Of a stretch of 64,000 nt of DNA, positions 25,776-36,594 are shown piece after piece (the first letter of the stretch is position 1; each line of letters opens with the position of its first letter). The notes under the pieces were generated by a model. That model was not told the DNA's origin. It saw only the letters and a program-made list of their open reading frames with translations, and searched no databases. The position numbers and the translations under genes are program-made. This DNA comes from Ectocarpus siliculosus (lineage: Eukaryota; Sar; Phaeophyceae; Ectocarpales; Ectocarpaceae): the NCBI GenBank assembly GCA_000310025.1, contig FN649737.1, positions 632,682-696,681 on the forward strand, read 5' to 3'.

Positions 25776-26930
25776 CTATCCGTTCCCCCAGACGGTCCCC
25801 TCCCCCGGCTGTCTCGATACGATCCTACTGCCGTCTGTAAGTTTCCGTGACACTCGCCGCGAATCCTCTACATTGTTTCGCGCGTACGGCTTGTATGCAT
25901 CCGACCTCCACTTCCCTTCTCTCTGAATCACTCGTTCTGCGATGTCTCCGCCCGATGCAAGAGCCGTCGCGCCTCCAATTCGCAACGAGTGCAACGCGTA
26001 CTCCTGGGGGTTACGCCCCGACCTCGCTACCACTTCTCTGAGTGCACGGAGGGCAGCAGTATACCTCACTACTCTCACTGCTCTTCCACTACGGTACGAA
26101 GCCAACGGTGCGGAGTCAGGGAACGTCGCATGACACGATAACAGCTCCACCACAAGAGCCACCGCGCCACCGCGTGCTCTCACACCTGACTGCGGTCCGG
26201 TGACTTCGTCTCGCGTACGAACCCGTATGTTTCCTTTCTGCTCTTGATCGGCCTTGTGCCCTCTAAACCTCATTTCGACACGGTCTGCTCTACGATAGTG
26301 ACTAAAGACTAATTGCGTCTCGCCAGCAAACAATGCTACGTCCGCCCTCGTAAGACAGTGTGCCTCATGCACCCTGCCCGCATCATTCGCGAACACCTCA
26401 TCAGACCGTGTGATAAAGAGATAGGACAAGCACAGACACAGCCACATCACTCTGCCCCCTTCCCCCCAGTTCTGGCTTGCGCTTTCCCCGTCCAGCAGCA
26501 TACGCCAAGACACAGGCAGGCGCACACGGCGTACCGTCCCCACAGCCACGTGGTTCCTCGCAATCCCCCTTAGCGCACATTTCAACATCGGAGACGACAA
26601 GTCTAGCTCGACAGAAGCTTCCAGCCTATGAAAATGTTGTACAGCCGTGAGTTTTCCGGATATTGTACTCGCTAGATTACCCTCAGACTCGAAACACCAG
26701 GCTACGAAGTCTATCAACTCCCACACATGAAGGTCCCCGGCACGTTGCCCTAGGAACTTGGGCTTCTCCGTCAGCCTGCGAAACGTGCACCAAGAGTTGA
26801 AGCCTGACGTGTAAGTCCTTCTAGACGAAGACGCAACTGAGTGCTCGACGAGCTGCATGCCAAGACGTCGGTAACAAAGTCCCGTCCTGCCTGTCCCAGG
26901 TCCTGAACCTGCTGATAGCCCTGGAGCCAA
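25776..26930 (-). CDS. Tyrosine recombinase part of the YR retroelement
   Basis: A 384-codon frame with the tyrosine recombinase layout: N-terminal SAM-like core-binding half (SSRRTYTSGFNSW), first catalytic Arg in LFITRSDEVF, the HxxR box in YALHSLRIGGATALASGG, and the late W...Y region GKWRSDAYKPYARN with the presumed nucleophile Tyr. It is the last frame of the element, as expected for PAT/Ngaro. The frame appears uninterrupted over the catalytic part; the element as a whole looks broken. Confidence 0.8.
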   Translation of the reverse strand: MAPGLSAGSGPGTGRTGLCYRRLGMQLVEHSVASSSRRTYTSGFNSWCTFRRLTEKPKFLGQRAGDLHVWELIDFVAWCFESEGNLASTISGKLTAVQHFHRLEASVELDLSSPMLKCALRGIARNHVAVGTVRRVRLPVSWRMLLDGESASQNWGEGGRVMWLCLCLSYLFITRSDEVFANDAGRVHEAHCLTRADVALFAGETQLVFSHYRRADRVEMRFRGHKADQEQKGNIRVRTRDEVTGPQSGVRARGGAVALVVELLSCHATFPDSAPLASYRSGRAVRVVRYTAALRALREVVARSGRNPQEYALHSLRIGGATALASGGDIAERVIQREGKWRSDAYKPYARNNVEDSRRVSRKLTDGSRIVSRQPGEGTVWGNG

Positions 26931-27023
26931 CCTCGTGTAGACCGGCGTGCTGCCGTTCGATTTAGCCGCAGGTGCGCTGCCATCCGAGGTAGGCCCCCCC
27001 GCTACGCGGGAGAGCCCGCACCC

Positions 27024-27971
27024 CTATTTGTCTTTCCCGTGGGTGAAGAAGCCAGCGGCCTTGGGTCTCGCGCCGCCCTCGCCAGCGGCGCGCGCCTCTC
27101 CTCCGCGCCCTCCCCCGTTGCCGTGGCCAACGCCGCGCGCGCCGGTTGCCGGAGTTTCGGACGCTCCGCGCCTAGCGTGGGAAGGGTTCTGGGCGTGGAT
27201 GTGTGGGCAGTTACGATCATGGCAACCGGACGACGAGTTGAAGGCGAAGCAGTAACCACGAGCGTGTCGAGCGATGCCGCCACTTTCTCTGTCACCAGGA
27301 CGCCTTTGCGAAGCAAGGATTGCCACTCCATCTGCGACAGTTTTGAAACTGCCGGGGGCCGCCCCAGGATGAGCCACGCTTTTACCCGGCGGAGGTCCCC
27401 CCACATCCGCGCTCTATCCTTTGCCGTAGCCTTAGCCGCCTCGGCGCTGGGTGTAGCGGGGGCCCGAGAGGCCGATGGTGGGGCGGTTGTGCCCACAAGT
27501 TGCACCCCCCCCCGGAAGGCCAGGTCCTGCTGCTTGGGTGGCGATCAGGTCGTCGATCGTTGCTTGAAGCTGCTGGCGATCACCGGCAGCCTCATCGCGC
27601 TTCCGCTGCAGCTCCTCCCTCAGGCCGTCCACCAGCCCGCGGAGAGAAGCGAGCTCAGTCTCATCAGCGGGGGGGTCGCCGCGGGTGCCTGTCCCTGGCG
27701 CTCGCGAGGAGGATACCGCTCGACGCCTCGCGGGAGTACGTGATCCGCTGCGCGTCGAGGGGCGAGCCGTCGAGCTCGCCACCGATCGCGCGGTAGACCT
27801 CTCGTGCGTGGTGTCGAAGGTGTCGCCGCCCGACCTCGCCCTGCTTGCCCAGCCGCTGCCCTGCCGCTCCGCGTGGAGGCCCGTGTCGGCATCTGGTCGC
27901 GGTTGGAGTCGTATAAGCAGCGGACCGGCGGCAGGCGGCGGGCGAGCGTCAGGGCGGCGTTGCGGGAACAC
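27024..27971 (-). mobile_element. Gag-like region of the YR retroelement
   Basis: Upstream of the recombinase on the same strand. Parts seen: an Arg/Ser/Pro-rich stretch, a coiled-coil segment (ETELASLRGLVDGLREEL), and a CCCH finger of spacing C-x8-C-x4-C-x3-H (YCFAFN, CHDRNCPHIH). This resembles ORF1 of Ngaro/DIRS elements, thought to bind element RNA. Part of a broken fossil. Confidence 0.55.
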
Positions 27972-28293
27972 TTCTTTTCCTCTTCATCGTGGGCGTAGTC
28001 GATCGCGCGCCTGGATCTGCAGTTAGAATGGTCTACAAATCCTATCTTCGGGCGACACTATCTGACGTGGGTTTTCGTCGGGCCCAGAACGACGCGTTGT
28101 TATATCGCGAGCTCGCGTTAGTTCATTCTCGACGCCTGTGGATTGAATGGAGTGATTATTGCTGCTGACGCTACGGTCACCGGACGTCGACCAATCCCGA
28201 ATATTTCTCTCTTTGGAACACTAGCGATGGTTTCTCTTTTTTTTTTTTATATATATATATTTTCTTGGATTCGGTGAACCCCGGTTCGCCATC

Positions 28294-30025
28294 GGCACGG
28301 GTGCTTCCACTCATTGGCGCGTCCCGTGCTGATACGTGTTTTTTTTTTTTTTTCGATGCGTTGGATACGGTGAACTCCACTTGCCAACAGCGCGGGTGCT
28401 TCCACTCATTGGCGCGTCCCTCGCTGAAACTGACAACACATATGCAGCACGGGTGCTTCCACTCATTGGCGCGACCCGCACTGATGATACTTGTACGCAG
28501 CGCGGGTGCTTCCACTCATTGGCGCGTCCCTTGCTGAAACTGACAACACATATGAGCACGGGTGCTTCCACTCATTGGCGCGTCCCGTACTGATACGTGT
28601 ATGACTTCGTTTTCGATGCGTGGAGATCGGTTAATTCTACTCGCCCAACAGCACGGGTGCGCCCACTCATTGGCGCGTCCCGTACTGATACGTGTACGGC
28701 GTTTTTGTTCTTTCTTTTTGAGATCGGTTAACTCTACTCGCCAACAGCACTCATTGGCGCGTCCCTTGCTGAAACTGACAACACATATGCAGCACGGGTG
28801 CTTCCACTCATTGGCGCGTCCCGTACTGATACGTGTACGACTTCGTTTTCGATGCGTTGAATTCGGTTAACTCTACTCGCCAACAGCACGGGTGCGTCCA
28901 CTCATTGGCGCGTCCCGTGCTAATACGTGTACGGCGTTTTGTTCTTTCTTTTTGAGATCGGTTAACTCTACTCGCCAACAGCACGAGTGCTTCCACTCGT
29001 TGGCGCGTCCCGTGCTGAGGCTGACAACACATATACAGCACGGGTGCTTCCACTCATTGGCGCGTCCCGTACTGATGCATGATTTGTGGTATTTCCTACC
29101 GCTGCGTTGAATTCGGTTAACTCTACTCGCCAACAGCGCGGGTGCTTCCACTCATTGGTGCGTCCCGTGCTGATACGTGTACGGCGTTTTGTTCTTTCTT
29201 TTTGAGATCGGTTAACTCTACTCGCCAACAGCACGAGTGCTTCCACTCGTTGGCGCGTCCCGTGCTGAGGCTGACAACACATATGCAGCACGGGTGCTTC
29301 CACTCATTGGCGCGTCCCGTACTGATGCATGATTTGTGGTATTTCCTACCGCTGCGTTGAATTCGGTTAACTCTACTCGCCAACAGCGCGGGTGCTTCCA
29401 CTCATTGGCGCGTCCCGTGCTGATACATGTACGGCGTTTTGTTCTTTCTTTTTGAGATCGGTTAACTCTACTCGCCAACAGCACGAGTGCTTCCACTCAT
29501 TGGCGCGTCCCGTGCTGAGGCTGACATCACATATGCAGCACGGGTGCTTCCACTCATTGGCGCGTCCCGTACTGATGCATGATTTGTGGTATTTTTCTAC
29601 CGCTGCGTTGAATTCGGTTAACTCTACTCGCCAACAGCGCGGGTGCTTCCACTCATTGGCGCGTCCCGTGCTGATACATGTACGGCGTTTTGTTCTTTCT
29701 TTTTGAGATCGGTTAACTCTACTCACCAACCGCACGAGTGCTTCCACTCATTGGCGCGTCCCGTGCTGAGGCTGACATCACATATGCAGCACGGGTGCTT
29801 CCACTCATTGGCGCGTCCCGTACTGATGCATGATTTGTGGTATTTTTCTACCGCTGCGTTGAATTCGGTTAACTCTACTCGCCAACAGCGCGGGTGCTTC
29901 CACTCATTGGCGCATCCCGTGCTGATACATGTATGACTTCGTGTTTCGTTGCGTTGAGATCGGTTAACTTCCACTCGCCAACAGCACGGACGAGTGCTTC
30001 CACTATTGGCGCGTCCCGTGCTGGT
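28294..30025. repeat. Hairpin minisatellite with higher-order ~250 bp unit
   Basis: About 22 copies of a core running from GCACGGGTGCTTCC through ACTCATTGGCGCG to TCCCGTGC; the ends GCACGGG and CCCGTGC are complementary, so each core can fold. Spacers alternate in a fixed order. The block holding GATTTGTGGTATTT recurs at about 29082, 29333, 29583 and 29832, a higher-order period near 250. Lies inside the YR element between A1 and the Gag-like region. All six frames give long spurious repeats such as DAPMSGSTRA. Confidence 0.9.
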
Positions 30026-30202
30026 GCGTGTCCTTGTTTTTTTTATTTTCATTGAGATCACTTCCGCATAGACAATCCTACGGCAGGTTGACGAGTTTTT
30101 GGCATGCATCAATTGCTGTCCGGGCGTTTTTGGTCGCTTAATCGTCGATGGACGTGACGTATTCTTATAGAAGGTTTGTGTCACGGCGGCAATAAATTTG
30201 AC

Positions 30203-30284
30203 GTGATGCCCCTCGAGACCGTGATGCACTCACATGGACCGCTACCTGACGTTCCTCGCGAGTTCGAACCTCGCGTGTCACATC
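30203..30284 (+). other. tRNA-like B-box hairpin, possible SINE head
   Basis: A perfect T-arm-like hairpin GCGAG-TTCGAAC-CTCGC is followed by GTGTCACA and, 16-20 bases on, T runs like a Pol III terminator. A partner GTGATGC lies 62 and 80 bases upstream, but no normal D or anticodon arm can be drawn. A tRNA fragment or SINE head is possible; a working tRNA is unlikely. Confidence 0.25.
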
Positions 30285-31178
30285 CACCTCCCCCCCCTAT
30301 TTTTTTTCTCATCTTCTTTTTCCTTATGCATACAGCACGTAGTTCGCTGTCTCGTTTTTTTTTTCTCGTCTTCATTGTTTTTCAGTCTTTTTCTTTGAGT
30401 CTTTCTCTCGCATGCATGTGTTTTTGCTTTTATCCGTTCCCGTGAATGCTGTTGAATGCACTTTCCGATTACGTATGCGGCCGCTTTGTATGCCATGGGA
30501 CTTGTCGATACCATCAGTGGGGACTTGTCAATACCATCCGTGGAGACGATTGCTTACGTGAGTGGGCATATTATCGTCGATTCCTTCAGCTATATGCCCC
30601 TCTGTGCGCGGCACAGACAAGATTGTACCGGCAAGTAGTCCCTAGTAAGCCGGGGGAAACAGAAAACAAGGCACCTGCCTCATGTGCATAATCGTGACAG
30701 CATCATGCCCTACTGCCGCGGGTCGATTGGTTATGTCCGATGCCGCAGGGTTCCTCCACCCCGTGCAGTACAATGGCTGCTATCAACCGCGACAAGTCAG
30801 CGTGCGACCATACAACAGGCCCCGCTCTTTCTTTTTGCCGTTGAATTTTTTCTTCAGAGAGAGTACGTCTGGTTGGGACGAACCGCATTTTTTTTCTTCA
30901 GCGAGAGTACGTCTCGGTTGGGATGAACCGCATCCCATGTTTGGGAAGGGACCTATCTGAGCGGCGCGGCGAGCGAGACTGCGTTGGCTTGCCGCCGCTT
31001 ATCTTACTGCACCCTCCCCCCTCGTGCTAAATGCACGCAGCGGTGAGGTCACAAGAGTAGCGGGACGCGAATAGGAACACGGCCGACACGATGGATGTTG
31101 GACACGAGTACACACCTTTATATGGAGAGTCGCGTGCTGGTCACTTCCCCAATGCTTGCGCCGTGTCCCGTCCCGCCC
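30285..31178. other. Interior of YR element without recognised genes
   Basis: T-rich sequence at 30298-30440, then a tandem duplication of about 50 bases at 30850-30935 (AGAGTACGTCT / GAGAGTACGTCT units) and a GC-rich stretch. No coding part recognised. Confidence 0.4.
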
Positions 31179-31441
31179 TTTTCTAAACTGCCGCCGCTAC
31201 TGCGTTAGGCGCCTGCTGCTGTCCTTCCGTTGCTTCACGCGCTCTGTAGCTGTCACACGTTACCCGACTTTGCTACAGCCCCTGCGTGGACTCGATCACG
31301 GAATGACACCCCCAACTATAGACTAATAATTCCAAACACCGTGACCCTGGGTTTCCGGTAGAAAATGAAGCCAAATTCTAATTCGACTGTTACAAAATAA
31401 ACACCAGTTTATTCTATCTGCTTCGACGAACAAACCTTCCT
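31179..31441 (-). repeat. Repeat A1 of the YR retroelement
   Basis: 263 bases nearly identical to 25234-25496; 5' terminal repeat of the minus-strand element. Confidence 0.85.
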
Positions 31442-31694
31442 ATTGCGTTGAAGCAAGTTGGTTGAACCACGGCGCGAACGAGTTTTTTTTTTTTTCGTTT
31501 GAGCTCACTCGTATGCATACGATCAGCAGCGAACATACGTGCCGAAAATGGATTCCGTCAAGGTTATTGCCCCTCATATGCATACTTCAGTTTCGATAAC
31601 CACGACGCTCATGCATAGTTGCTCGCATTTTCCATTATGCAGAGGAATACGGTACATTTTAGTCTAAACCTCTTCGCTAAACATTTGGTGTACG

Positions 31695-31760
31695 TGTTAA
31701 GGAGGCCCCGATTCGCAGGGTATCCGTCGATTGACTTTTACCAGAATCGGTACACCTTCG
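31695..31760 (+). repeat. Left copy of a 66-bp direct repeat flanking the gypsy relic
   Basis: Starts TGTTAAGGAGG and matches 36831-36896 with one difference. TGTTAAGGAG is also the start of the LTR at 36595, so this may be an LTR-derived end. Confidence 0.7.
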
Positions 31761-33179
31761 TCTATGGCGTCAGCAGGATACTGGTTCGAATCTCCTTGGG
31801 TGCACGTTTTTTCTCCTGACTTGGACATTTTCCCATGGACACCATGTGTGTCAGTCCTGAGAACACCTCTTGGAATCGATCCTACAAAGAACCTTGTGAC
31901 ACTTCCATCAAATTACCCATCCTGGCCACAAGAGGTTCCCAGTTGAGGGTAAATCCTGAAATATCGGAAAGGTTCGGCAAACGGCAACGCGGATTTCCTT
32001 TCGCGGCTGCCTTTACCAGCACAAGACACGGACACATCCGGCCCCGATTGCATTGATGGTGTCGATCACGCTGGTGTCTTCCTCATTCGGGCTTGTGGAC
32101 TCAACTATCACTCGTCGTCTACGCCGGAGGTCGGTTTGGGTGGGCTCCGCCCTCCCTGCTCGGCGGGAGTCTTTTCACCCCCAGCGCTACAGCCATCCGA
32201 TTTTGGGGATTTTCGCCGTCATCACCCGCGCCGGCTGGATGTTCGATCGAACTCACCGATTGATTATCAAGATTTCGGAGGTCTTCGGGAGTCTTCGTGG
32301 TCTCACATGTTTCCGCGTCTCCGGTGCCTGTTTCCTCTTTGGCTCCGGCTACGTCCCGCGGAATGTCTCCGGCCGCATCTCTGGCGAATAGATATGTGCA
32401 CGTCCTGTCTTCGCTTCCGGAGCGGGGACCGCTCATTTCTTCACGAACTCGGGCCAAGACCACCGCTGCTTCTGGAGGCGCCGCCACCGGTCCCACCTAT
32501 TTCGGACGCCAGCCGCGGGCTACCATCGTCCCTCGGGCATCGTCCACTGCCCGTCGTCCTAGCAGGTCCCGCTCGACAAACAAGACCATCCGGACCGGCA
32601 CGCGTCCCCTGCCGTCATCTGCGAAGCCAACGTCGGCGTTTTCGTCGACTGCCTCTGCGCCACCGGTGCCTTCGCCGGCATCGGCGCGCGCTGCATCCTC
32701 GGTTTTGCCCTCTATCCAGGTTTCGCCTGGGACTTCGCCCCTCCCGACGCCTCCTCCTAGGGTGACACCGCTGTCTGCAACTTCACCAGTCGTTGAGGCT
32801 CCTCGTTCTACAGCCTCTTCCGTGGGATCGCTTGACTCTGGGTTGGAGCCGACTGACTTGGACCCCTCACATTTGCGAGCTTGCGTTCAGAGCTTCGGCA
32901 CTGTGGACTGGGCTTGGGAGCAACAGCGGGAGAGCGAATGCGTGGTGGCTATGCGTTTTCTGTCTCGTGGCTCTCCCTCCCCACCCCCTTCTGACTTGCT
33001 CAACCTTAGTGCCCCGCTCCGCTCCCCTCGGTTAGACGATGTCCTTGCGTTGGCGGCGAAAACCAGGCTGCACACGACCGATGATAACGTCACCCTCCTC
33101 GTACATAAATCGGCGCCATCGCCGATCGGGCGCTCTGGCGGCAGGACCACTCGTCTACCGGATACTGGTGTGCCCCGTG

Positions 33180-34675
33180 TCTACGTGCCCATGCTGATGC
33201 GTCCGTGGGTCCTTCATGCCTGCCATACCGCCGCGTCCTTCCATCTCGGTGTCCATCGTACACAACGTCTGCTTGAGCGTTTCTACTGGTGGATTGGTCT
33301 GGATCCTTCCGTGCGCTGGTGGCTTCGAGCGTGTTTGGTGTGTCAAGCTCGCAAGACTTCGCGTCAAACCGCTCGGTGGCCCGTCATCGCTATGCCATTG
33401 CCACAGGGGCCTGGTACGGTCGTCGGCGTCGACTTCTTCGGACCCCTGCCCGTGACTGCCAAGGGAAACTCCTACATTTTGTTGTTCACAGACCGTTTCA
33501 GCCGGAGAGCCGACATGTTCGCGGTTACAGCGGCGGAATTTACGGCGAAAGGGACGGCTCACATCTTCGTCAACCAGTACATGACCAAGTGGGGATGTCC
33601 GACTACGTTATTGTCGGACAACGGACTGCATTTCTGCTCGAAGCTCTCCATGGCGATCTACGAGGTGATGAAAATCAAGAAAGTCACCACCAGCTCCTAC
33701 CACCCGCAAACCAACGGCGGCACGGAACGCGTCAATCACACGATGGCTCAGATGTTTGCGGTAGTCGTCAACGAACAGCGAAACGATTGGGACGTACATC
33801 TCCCACACGTTGAATTTGCCTACAACAATTCCGTGAACCAGTCGACTGGATTGGCGCCGAACGAGATCCATATCGGACGCATTCCACGGCTTCCGCTTTC
33901 GGTCTTCGATCATCCAACGGTAGGTGGTCATCAAAGCTTTGCCCGTGACCAACTCGAGTACTGCAACTTGGCTGTCGATCGTCAGCGCCGGGCCTACGAC
34001 CTGGTCCGTGAGTACAACGCCCTGAAGATCTCGCGAGTCGAACGCCGTAATTCGTCCCTGCTGGACGCCATCCACAAGCTCCCGCAATTTACTGTTGGCG
34101 GGTGGGCTTGGGTCTATAACACGGCTGCTACAATTCGACAGGGTGTGCGGAAGGACACGGATCAACAGGTGCTCAAGGCCAAATTCGCGCTTTCCTGGAC
34201 GGGGCCTTACAAAGTTCTTGCGGTGGGTCCCGCTTCGGCCGACGCCACCCCAGATGGAAGCCCGTTGGCGCGTAAACTCCTCTACCTGGACCTGCCTTCT
34301 GATCTTTCCGGCCCAGCAGCTCGATGTCGCGTATCTGTCCTTCGTTGCAAGCCCTGTCGCAATCCATACGAGACGGACGACCTGCCCCAATCTCTACCCG
34401 CTGAGCTTTCGCGTTATGTCCTGCACTCTTTCGGCAATAAATGCCCACCGTTTCACGTCACCGCAGATGATGTGTCGGTGCCTGTCGGGCGCCTCGAGGT
34501 CGACTACATTTCGGGACACCAATTGGTGCGGGGCCGTAGCGGCGTTCTCGCTGTCCTGTACCAGACGCATTGGCTAGGCCTGACTACTCCTTCTTGGGAA
34601 CGGGAGTCCGACCTCGATCAATTCCGTCGACACATCCTCTTGTACTGGTCTCGAGAGGTCTGCCAAAGCAAGCAG
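33180..34675 (+). mobile_element. Integrase part of the gypsy relic
   Basis: Shows the HHCC finger (HLGVH ... CLVCQARK), catalytic Asp in VVGVDFFGPLP, second Asp in LLSDNGLHFCS and a following YHPQTNGGTERVNH block, all typical of gypsy integrase. A chromo-like end ([17 protein letters not shown]) follows. This part reads open over most of its length, which points to a modest age. Fossil; not treated as a working gene. Confidence 0.85.
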
Positions 34676-34902
34676 GGTACCCAATTTATGCTCAACAGGG
34701 GTATACAAATCCTCGTGCAGCTAATGGACGAATTGCATGTGCAAATTGTCATTTGGCAGAAAAACCAGTACAAATAGAATCACCAAAAGCAGTATTACCA
34801 AATAAAGTTTTTGAAGCTGCTGTAAAAATTCCGTATTCTAAAGATGCAAAACAAATTTTAGGGAATGGTCAATTAAGTGGATTAAATGTTGGAGCCGTTG
34901 TT
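34676..34902 (+). pseudogene. petA: Plastid petA (cytochrome f) fragment in nuclear retroelement
   Basis: About 227 AT-rich bases encode residues 1 to about 75 of mature cytochrome f in one open frame: [18 protein letters not shown], the haem site [15 protein letters not shown] and [15 protein letters not shown]. Tyr1, a haem ligand, and CANCH are both present. In plastids cytochrome f is the c-type haem subunit of the b6f complex. Here the gene starts exactly near the mature N-terminus and stops after a quarter of the protein, with gypsy tail sequence on both sides. Its A/T third positions differ sharply from the GC-rich flanks. No stop codons, so transfer is probably recent. A nuclear plastid insertion (NUPT); function not expected. 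Confidence 0.92.
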
Positions 34903-35293
34903 ACGCGCGGCACAACGGGAGCTAGCCCGGAATCGTGGCGAACGCTATTGGCCTCCTGGGGCTGACCTTGTGCTTCACGCGACTTGGCTCCGTCGCTTCA
35001 GCATTTCGCCCCTTCCAGTGGGAGCGCGGCTGTGGTACAAGGCCCGCGACGGATTATGGTGGACAGGACGTATTGGTGCTCATCAGGACGGCTCGTACAT
35101 CGTTCGATTTATGGATGACCCGGGCCCCAGCGTTCTCCCTCTGCCTGCGCACCTCTACTCCACCGCCTTGGACGCCGTCTGTGGATCGTGGTGTTTAGAA
35201 AAACATCGCTCGCGCTCTTTGGGCGACGCCCGGGATCGCACTCCTCCCATTACTGACTCCTTACCGTCGGCTGTTCCCAATATCTCTTCCTAG
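34903..35293 (+). mobile_element. C-terminal Tudor/SH3-like tail of the gypsy relic
   Basis: After the plastid fragment the element resumes with a small beta-rich domain (GARLWYKARDGLWWTGRIG, SYIVRFMDD) of Tudor/SH3 type, ending near 35293. Such tails occur behind gypsy integrases in algae and oomycetes. Confidence 0.5.
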
Positions 35294-35332
35294 GGTCGCC
35301 GTTTTAGGTTCGAGTTGGTCTATCTTGGATTT

Positions 35333-35397
35333 TGTTTGTTTGTTTGTTTGTTTGTTTGTTTGTTTGTTCGTTTGTTGTTTTTTTTTCTTTTGTTTTT
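35333..35397. repeat. (TTTG)n microsatellite and T-rich tract
   Basis: About ten TTTG/TTGT units followed by T runs, in the non-coding tail of the gypsy relic. Confidence 0.9.
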
Positions 35398-35410
35398 GTT
35401 TTCTCCGTGT

Positions 35411-35575
35411 GGTTTGCCTCTGAACACTTGGAAAAAGAGTTCCCCAAGTTTCGTCGGTGTTCTTTGCCTCTGAACACTTGGAAAAAGAGTTCCCCAAGTT
35501 TCGTCGGTGTTGTTTGCCTCTGAACACTTAAACAACGAGTTCCCCAAGTTTCGTCGGTATGTTCGCCTCTGACCA
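35411..35575 (+). repeat. 50-bp tandem repeats in the gypsy tail
   Basis: Three close copies and a degenerate fourth of a 50-base unit beginning TTTGCCTCTGAACACTTGG and containing GTTCCCCAAGTTTCGTCGG. Confidence 0.9.
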
Positions 35576-36594
35576 GGCAAACACCGAGTTTCTCGTGTTT
35601 CCCTTGGTTCGCCTTTTGCCAACTCATTTTTTTTTTTTTTTTAGCTCCACCGTGTCGCCGAAGTGTCGTCTAGGCCTGTTATTTCGGGCTTCCATCCCGT
35701 GGCGTCGTCTTCTCCCGTGGACATTCGTCGTCATCGTCATCCACACTTCGTTCTACTTCGTCTCCGTCATCGCTACCTGCAGGCGACGCCTTCATCGTCG
35801 TCGAGCCCTTGAGTCGTTGTGTTGTTGTGTGTATCTCTTGCGACTTTTCTGTGTTGTTTGAGTCTTTCTGTTTTGTGCGTTGCCAGCGAGCCAGGGCAAG
35901 TTCGTCAGATCGCTTCTCAGACGTTGATCATTCATGCTTTGCGTTCTTGGTTTTCTTTAGGTCTTGCCGTGGCCGCCTCTCTATACGGTTTGAGTTCTCT
36001 GACACGCTGGAAATTGTTGTCAGTGTGTTCGCCTGTCATTCATTTCTCCTGCCCTTCTTTGACGCTTCCCTAGATTGGTTGCGTTGATATCTTCCCCTTT
36101 ACGTCGCGTCCAGTATCAAAGGCCGTATTCGTTCGGAAATTTGCTTGGGTTTTGAGTTTTGTTGCCGTATTTTGGGGCTCTCTCGGGTAGTCGCCCTCAT
36201 TCCTCCCTTTGTCATACGCGCGGGTGCGCGTAAAAGAGTGGTGTGTGACGTTTAGGTTTTGACTTTATTTCTCTTGCCGTCGTCTGTTGCGGATAGCGTG
36301 CTGTGCAGCACTACATATTTTTCTTGGCCTTATCCCTTCATTGGTAGGAGCGTTGTCATTGAGATGTCGATGTGTTGTCTCATGGCCGTTCGCATCCATC
36401 TTTCGTCTCAATGATGGTGTGGGGGTTGATTCGGGATGTTTCTACAACTCACCCTCCTTTTTGGATGTTTTGTGAAGAGTCATATCTTCGATTCATGAGC
36501 ATCAATCGTCAGCTAAAATCTTCGTTGTAGCTTTCAGGATTTGAGCATTGATTTGAGTATAGAATCTGCATATATGATATTCAGGGTGGGCTAG
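35576..36594. other. Non-coding tail of the gypsy relic
   Basis: T-rich, CGTC-rich sequence without a convincing frame, running to the LTR start at 36595. Confidence 0.4.

Larger units (their letters stand above)
24928..31441 (-). mobile_element. Tyrosine-recombinase retroelement relic (PAT/Ngaro/DIRS-like)
   Basis: On the minus strand the order is repeat A1 (31441-31179), internal region, B1 (25734-25497), A2 (25496-25234), B2 (25165-24928). A1 equals A2 (263 bases each) and B1 equals B2 (238 bases each) almost exactly. This split direct repeat layout is the hallmark of PAT/Ngaro-type elements, which integrate with a tyrosine recombinase. Parts seen: a Gag-like region with coiled coil and CCCH finger, then the recombinase. 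No reverse transcriptase or RNase H part was recognised and a minisatellite fills much of the interior. It looks broken. The near-identity of the repeats suggests a fairly young insertion. Confidence 0.8.
32100..36594 (+). mobile_element. Ty3/gypsy retroelement relic
   Basis: Parts seen on the plus strand: an Ala/Ser/Pro-rich stretch, an integrase with zinc-binding and catalytic parts (about 33180-34000), a C-terminal SH3/Tudor- or chromo-like region up to 35290, and a long non-coding tail to the LTR at 36595, preceded by a purine-rich AGGGTGGG. Gag, protease and reverse transcriptase were not recognised. A plastid DNA fragment lies in it. It looks broken in at least a few places. Confidence 0.75.

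Noticed and set aside
27039-27743. 234-codon plus-strand frame opposite the YR element Gag-like region
   Set aside because: GC-rich shadow frame; the CCCH finger and coiled coil are on the minus strand.
28294-30025. CRISPR-like array (regular repeats with spacers)
   Set aside because: The cores contain no constant repeat/unique spacer pattern; the spacers themselves repeat in a fixed higher-order order and the genome is eukaryotic.
28177-30229. Many overlapping 60-170 codon frames on both strands across the minisatellite
   Set aside because: They are translations of the tandem repeat, present in several frames at once, with no domain.
31752-31800. tRNA gene around GGTTCGAATC
   Set aside because: A-box-like and B-box-like words are only a few bases apart; no cloverleaf can be drawn.
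34570-34965. A fused gypsy-cytochrome f protein
   Set aside because: The frame runs from element sequence into petA only by chance reading; composition and family marks show two separate origins.
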